Shown: positions 62,549 to 64,000 of the stretch, piece by piece
Layout: each line of letters begins with the position of its first letter
Position numbering within the stretch: position 1 is the first letter of the stretch
Assembly: GCA_035415725.1 (NCBI GenBank)
Contig: DAOOGN010000007.1
Coordinates: 7,274 to 71,273, forward strand
Direction of reading: 5' to 3'
DNA length: 64,000 nt
Origin: DSWT01 sp035415725
Lineage (GTDB): Bacteria > Chloroflexota > Anaerolineae > B4-G1 > SLSP01
Made by a program: the position numbers and the translations under genes
Notes under the pieces: generated by a model
The model's input: the letters and a program-made list of their open reading frames with translations, nothing else
Told to the model about the DNA's origin: nothing
Databases searched by the model: none

Positions 62549-62670
62549 AGGACTTACGCCAATTTCCGTTTGTAGTGACGGCTTCAGCCGTTCTTAGCTC
62601 CTAAGAGACGCCTGAAGGCGTCACTACAAATCCTCCGCCGCTTGATTCGAGCCAGGCTTGCGTAAGTCCT
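62549..62670 (-). repeat. 122-bp palindromic element, AGGACTTACGC family, copy 2
   Basis: Nearly identical to 6413-6534 but inverted, with the same AGGACTTACGC ends and the same 122-bp length. It lies between the orphan gene and the first small module gene of the protease cassette. ATTTCTCATTT-like tracts flank it on both sides, possibly a duplicated target. Confidence 0.88.
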
Positions 62671-62709
62671 GATTTCTCATTTCTAAACTGTTTTCAGGGA
62701 GGTTAAACT

Positions 62710-63126
62710 ATGCCAGGAGAAGGGGTTTCGGCAGAAAAATCTAAGGATTTGAAGGCTGCGGTGCAACAATTCGCCAACGACTTGGCCGCAAAGGTGGAAA
62801 GTTTCATCACCGACATTTCCGATCTGGAGGTGCGCACCTACACCATCACGGAAGGGCAGTTTGCCACTGTGCTCGACGATCCCCAGAAGAAGGACGATAA
62901 AACGCTCAGCGGGGCGGGTGTGCAATTGCGCGCCTACACGCGGATCGCCTTCGACAGCGACACCATCGTCTGCTTGCCGGTCAACGCCAGCGGGCAGATC
63001 GATGGGGCGGTGTGGGATATGCACCAGGCGGCGGTGAACCAGGCGCTCCAAAACCGTGCGGAGATGCTGCGCACCATTGGCGACGCAGCCGCTTCGGCGC
63101 TCGATGCTTTGAAGAAGAGCCGTTAG
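62710..63126 (+). CDS. Stand-alone protease-associated module, copy 1
   Basis: A 138-aa soluble protein homologous to the C-terminal module of the protease at 59678-61693. Shared positions include an amphipathic N-terminal helix (LKAAVQQFANDLAAKVESF), SDLEVRTY (protease: LTLEVRTY), LRAYTRIAFDSDTIVCLPV (protease: LRALTLIDFDGDMRNYVP), DGAVWDMHQAAVNQALQNR (protease: DEDLWQIHRQMVSEAQTNR) and a final helix (AASALDALKKSR). GGGAGG precedes the ATG. No enzymatic motif is seen, so an adaptor, inhibitor or decoy role is inferred. Confidence 0.75.
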   Translation: MPGEGVSAEKSKDLKAAVQQFANDLAAKVESFITDISDLEVRTYTITEGQFATVLDDPQKKDDKTLSGAGVQLRAYTRIAFDSDTIVCLPVNASGQIDGAVWDMHQAAVNQALQNRAEMLRTIGDAAASALDALKKSR

Positions 63127-63134
63127 TCTGGCCT

Positions 63135-63491
63135 ATGTCCGGTAAGGACCTGCGCCAGGCAGTGGCGACCTTCGTGCAGCAGTTGATGGGCCGCGTACAG
63201 CCCCTGCTCGACGAGGCGACATCATTGGAGGTCAGCACCTACAGTGTCGCCGCGCCGCAACTGGAGAACGTCGCCGCGATGGCCGCCAGTGGCGCATTGC
63301 CAGTGCCGCGGCGGGGATACACGCGGGTCACTTTCCACTGCAATCTGAACGGCTGTAGGGGAGTCGAACGCTGGGACGAAGTGGATGCGCCTGTGCGCCC
63401 GATGCACAGTGTGGCGGTGGAGCAGGCTCTTGCCGGCCGGGAGATGTTACTCACGGTAGGCCGCGAAGCGCTTGACCGGCTCCGGGGGTAG
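63135..63491 (+). CDS. Stand-alone protease-associated module, copy 2
   Basis: A 118-aa protein, 8 bases after copy 1, with the same pattern: LRQAVATFVQQLMGRVQPLL, TSLEVSTY, YTRVTFHCNLNGC, VRPMHSVAVEQALAGREMLL and a final helix EALDRLRG. It is more divergent: WDMH is RPMH and the acidic DSD/DGD site is replaced by CNLNGC, which adds two cysteines. No ribosome site is obvious, so translation is probably coupled to copy 1. It may have a different partner from copy 1; this is inference. Confidence 0.72.
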   Translation: MSGKDLRQAVATFVQQLMGRVQPLLDEATSLEVSTYSVAAPQLENVAAMAASGALPVPRRGYTRVTFHCNLNGCRGVERWDEVDAPVRPMHSVAVEQALAGREMLLTVGREALDRLRG

Positions 63492-63516
63492 AGCGCTACT
63501 TTCCGTCGTTCCCGCG

Positions 63517-64000
63517 TTATGCCTTCGGCAGCAAGGGACGCTTGGTGGGTATGCCGGGGCGGCGAGGATATTGCGGCGGCGTCGCAGCGACTTTATCCAG
63601 GATGACCAGGTAGCGTGTTTCGGCCAATCCCCGTAATTCCACGGGCACGAGCCGCCGGACACATCCCCCTAATTGTCGGATGGCCCATTCGCCGCGCTGG
63701 ACTTCGGCGGGGGCGCCTTCGCCCTTTTGCGCCAGTGCACGCCCGCCGAGCTTGACCAGCGGCAGCAGATATTCCGCCAGGATGGGCATATCGGCGACGG
63801 CGCGGGCGATGGCCCAATCGTACTGTTCGCGGTGGGCCGGTTGCTGCCCCAGCTCCTCGGCGCGTCCATGTTCGACGGTGACGTCGTTCAGACCGAGGCG
63901 GTTCGTGATCTGTTCAAGGAATCCCACTTTCTTGGCCGTAGCTTCTAATTGGACTTTTGACAAATGCCTCGATAAACAGGGTCCGGTATTGACAAAAAAC
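63517..64000 (-). CDS. rsmG: 16S rRNA (guanine-527-N7) methyltransferase, partial
   Basis: C-terminal part of RsmG, about 148 residues from QLEATAKKVGFLEQI onward. Typical phrases are LEATAKKVGFLEQITNRLGL, VEHGRAEEL, YDWAIARAVADMPILAEYLLPLVKLGG and ALAQKG. The frame is open to the right end of the window, so the N-terminal half lies outside. Just upstream of LEAT, the expected GxGxGFPGxPL SAM-binding motif is not clear in this frame (NTGPCLSRHLSK), which may reflect divergence or an indel near the edge. It faces the protease cassette and ends 25 bases from it. Confidence 0.88.
   Translation of the reverse strand, partial: FFVNTGPCLSRHLSKVQLEATAKKVGFLEQITNRLGLNDVTVEHGRAEELGQQPAHREQYDWAIARAVADMPILAEYLLPLVKLGGRALAQKGEGAPAEVQRGEWAIRQLGGCVRRLVPVELRGLAETRYLVILDKVAATPPQYPRRPGIPTKRPLLPKA

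Overview
The window is a GC-rich bacterial scaffold with one 100-N assembly gap at 16200-16299. It most likely comes from a Chloroflexota genome of the Anaerolineae/Caldilineae kind. The clues are a family 5 solute-binding lipoprotein with a long VEK/VEV charged linker behind its lipobox, large uncharacterised membrane glycosyltransferase-like proteins, a class III cyclase with GAF and PAS domains, and many intergenic inverted-repeat elements. This assignment rests on gene character only; there is no rRNA gene in the window. I saw no tRNA, CRISPR array, transposase, integrase or phage gene.

1-13.6 kb is a nutrient-scavenging block. It holds a dipeptide/oligopeptide ABC transporter (two permeases, two ATPases, a 61-aa membrane protein, the binding lipoprotein and a strong terminator), an MFS transporter, a CBM9-like protein, an M81 metallopeptidase, a GH20 hexosaminidase and a beta-lactamase-fold serine hydrolase. 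Leucyl aminopeptidase and a ferritin-like protein face it on the minus strand. 15.6-16.5 kb holds mobile-element-like repeats and a 77-bp tandem array broken by the gap. 16.5-19 kb has an odd histidine kinase-like protein, a small membrane protein and frameshifted gene remnants.

19.2-21 kb is a putative two-gene restriction-modification system on the minus strand. 21-26 kb carries an S9 peptidase, a divergent PRPP-synthetase-like protein, a YbjN-like protein and exonuclease III. 26.1-31.5 kb is a signalling block (class III cyclase, multi-domain histidine kinase, response regulator) bracketed by two copies of one direct repeat. 32-39.7 kb carries metK, adenine deaminase, a cystathionine gamma-synthase-type gene behind a promoter, SAM-I riboswitch and attenuator, a degenerate ImmA/IrrE-like protein and mutL.

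40-52.5 kb is an envelope block: an HTH regulator overlapping a CDP-alcohol phosphatidyltransferase, two giant paralogous membrane proteins around a 61-aa membrane protein, a TPR lipoprotein, a REC-roadblock fusion and a GT39-like glycosyltransferase. 52.5-56.3 kb is a conserved housekeeping run (rpsU, yqeY, pgpH-like, ybeY, dgkA), followed by a GH172 enzyme, corA and an MGDG-synthase-like glycosyltransferase.

59.7-63.5 kb is the most unusual region. A clan CD (C25/CHAT/caspase-like) cysteine protease candidate carries a C-terminal module that recurs as two separate small proteins downstream. An orphan protein with a hydrophobic C-terminal third sits between the protease and these two proteins. 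I know of no described system with this layout. The window ends inside rsmG.

Three families of non-coding repeats run through the window: a 336-bp element with terminal inverted repeats and its fragments, a 122-bp element with AGGACTTACGC ends, and hairpin-rich short repeats. They fill most intergenic gaps longer than about 150 bp.
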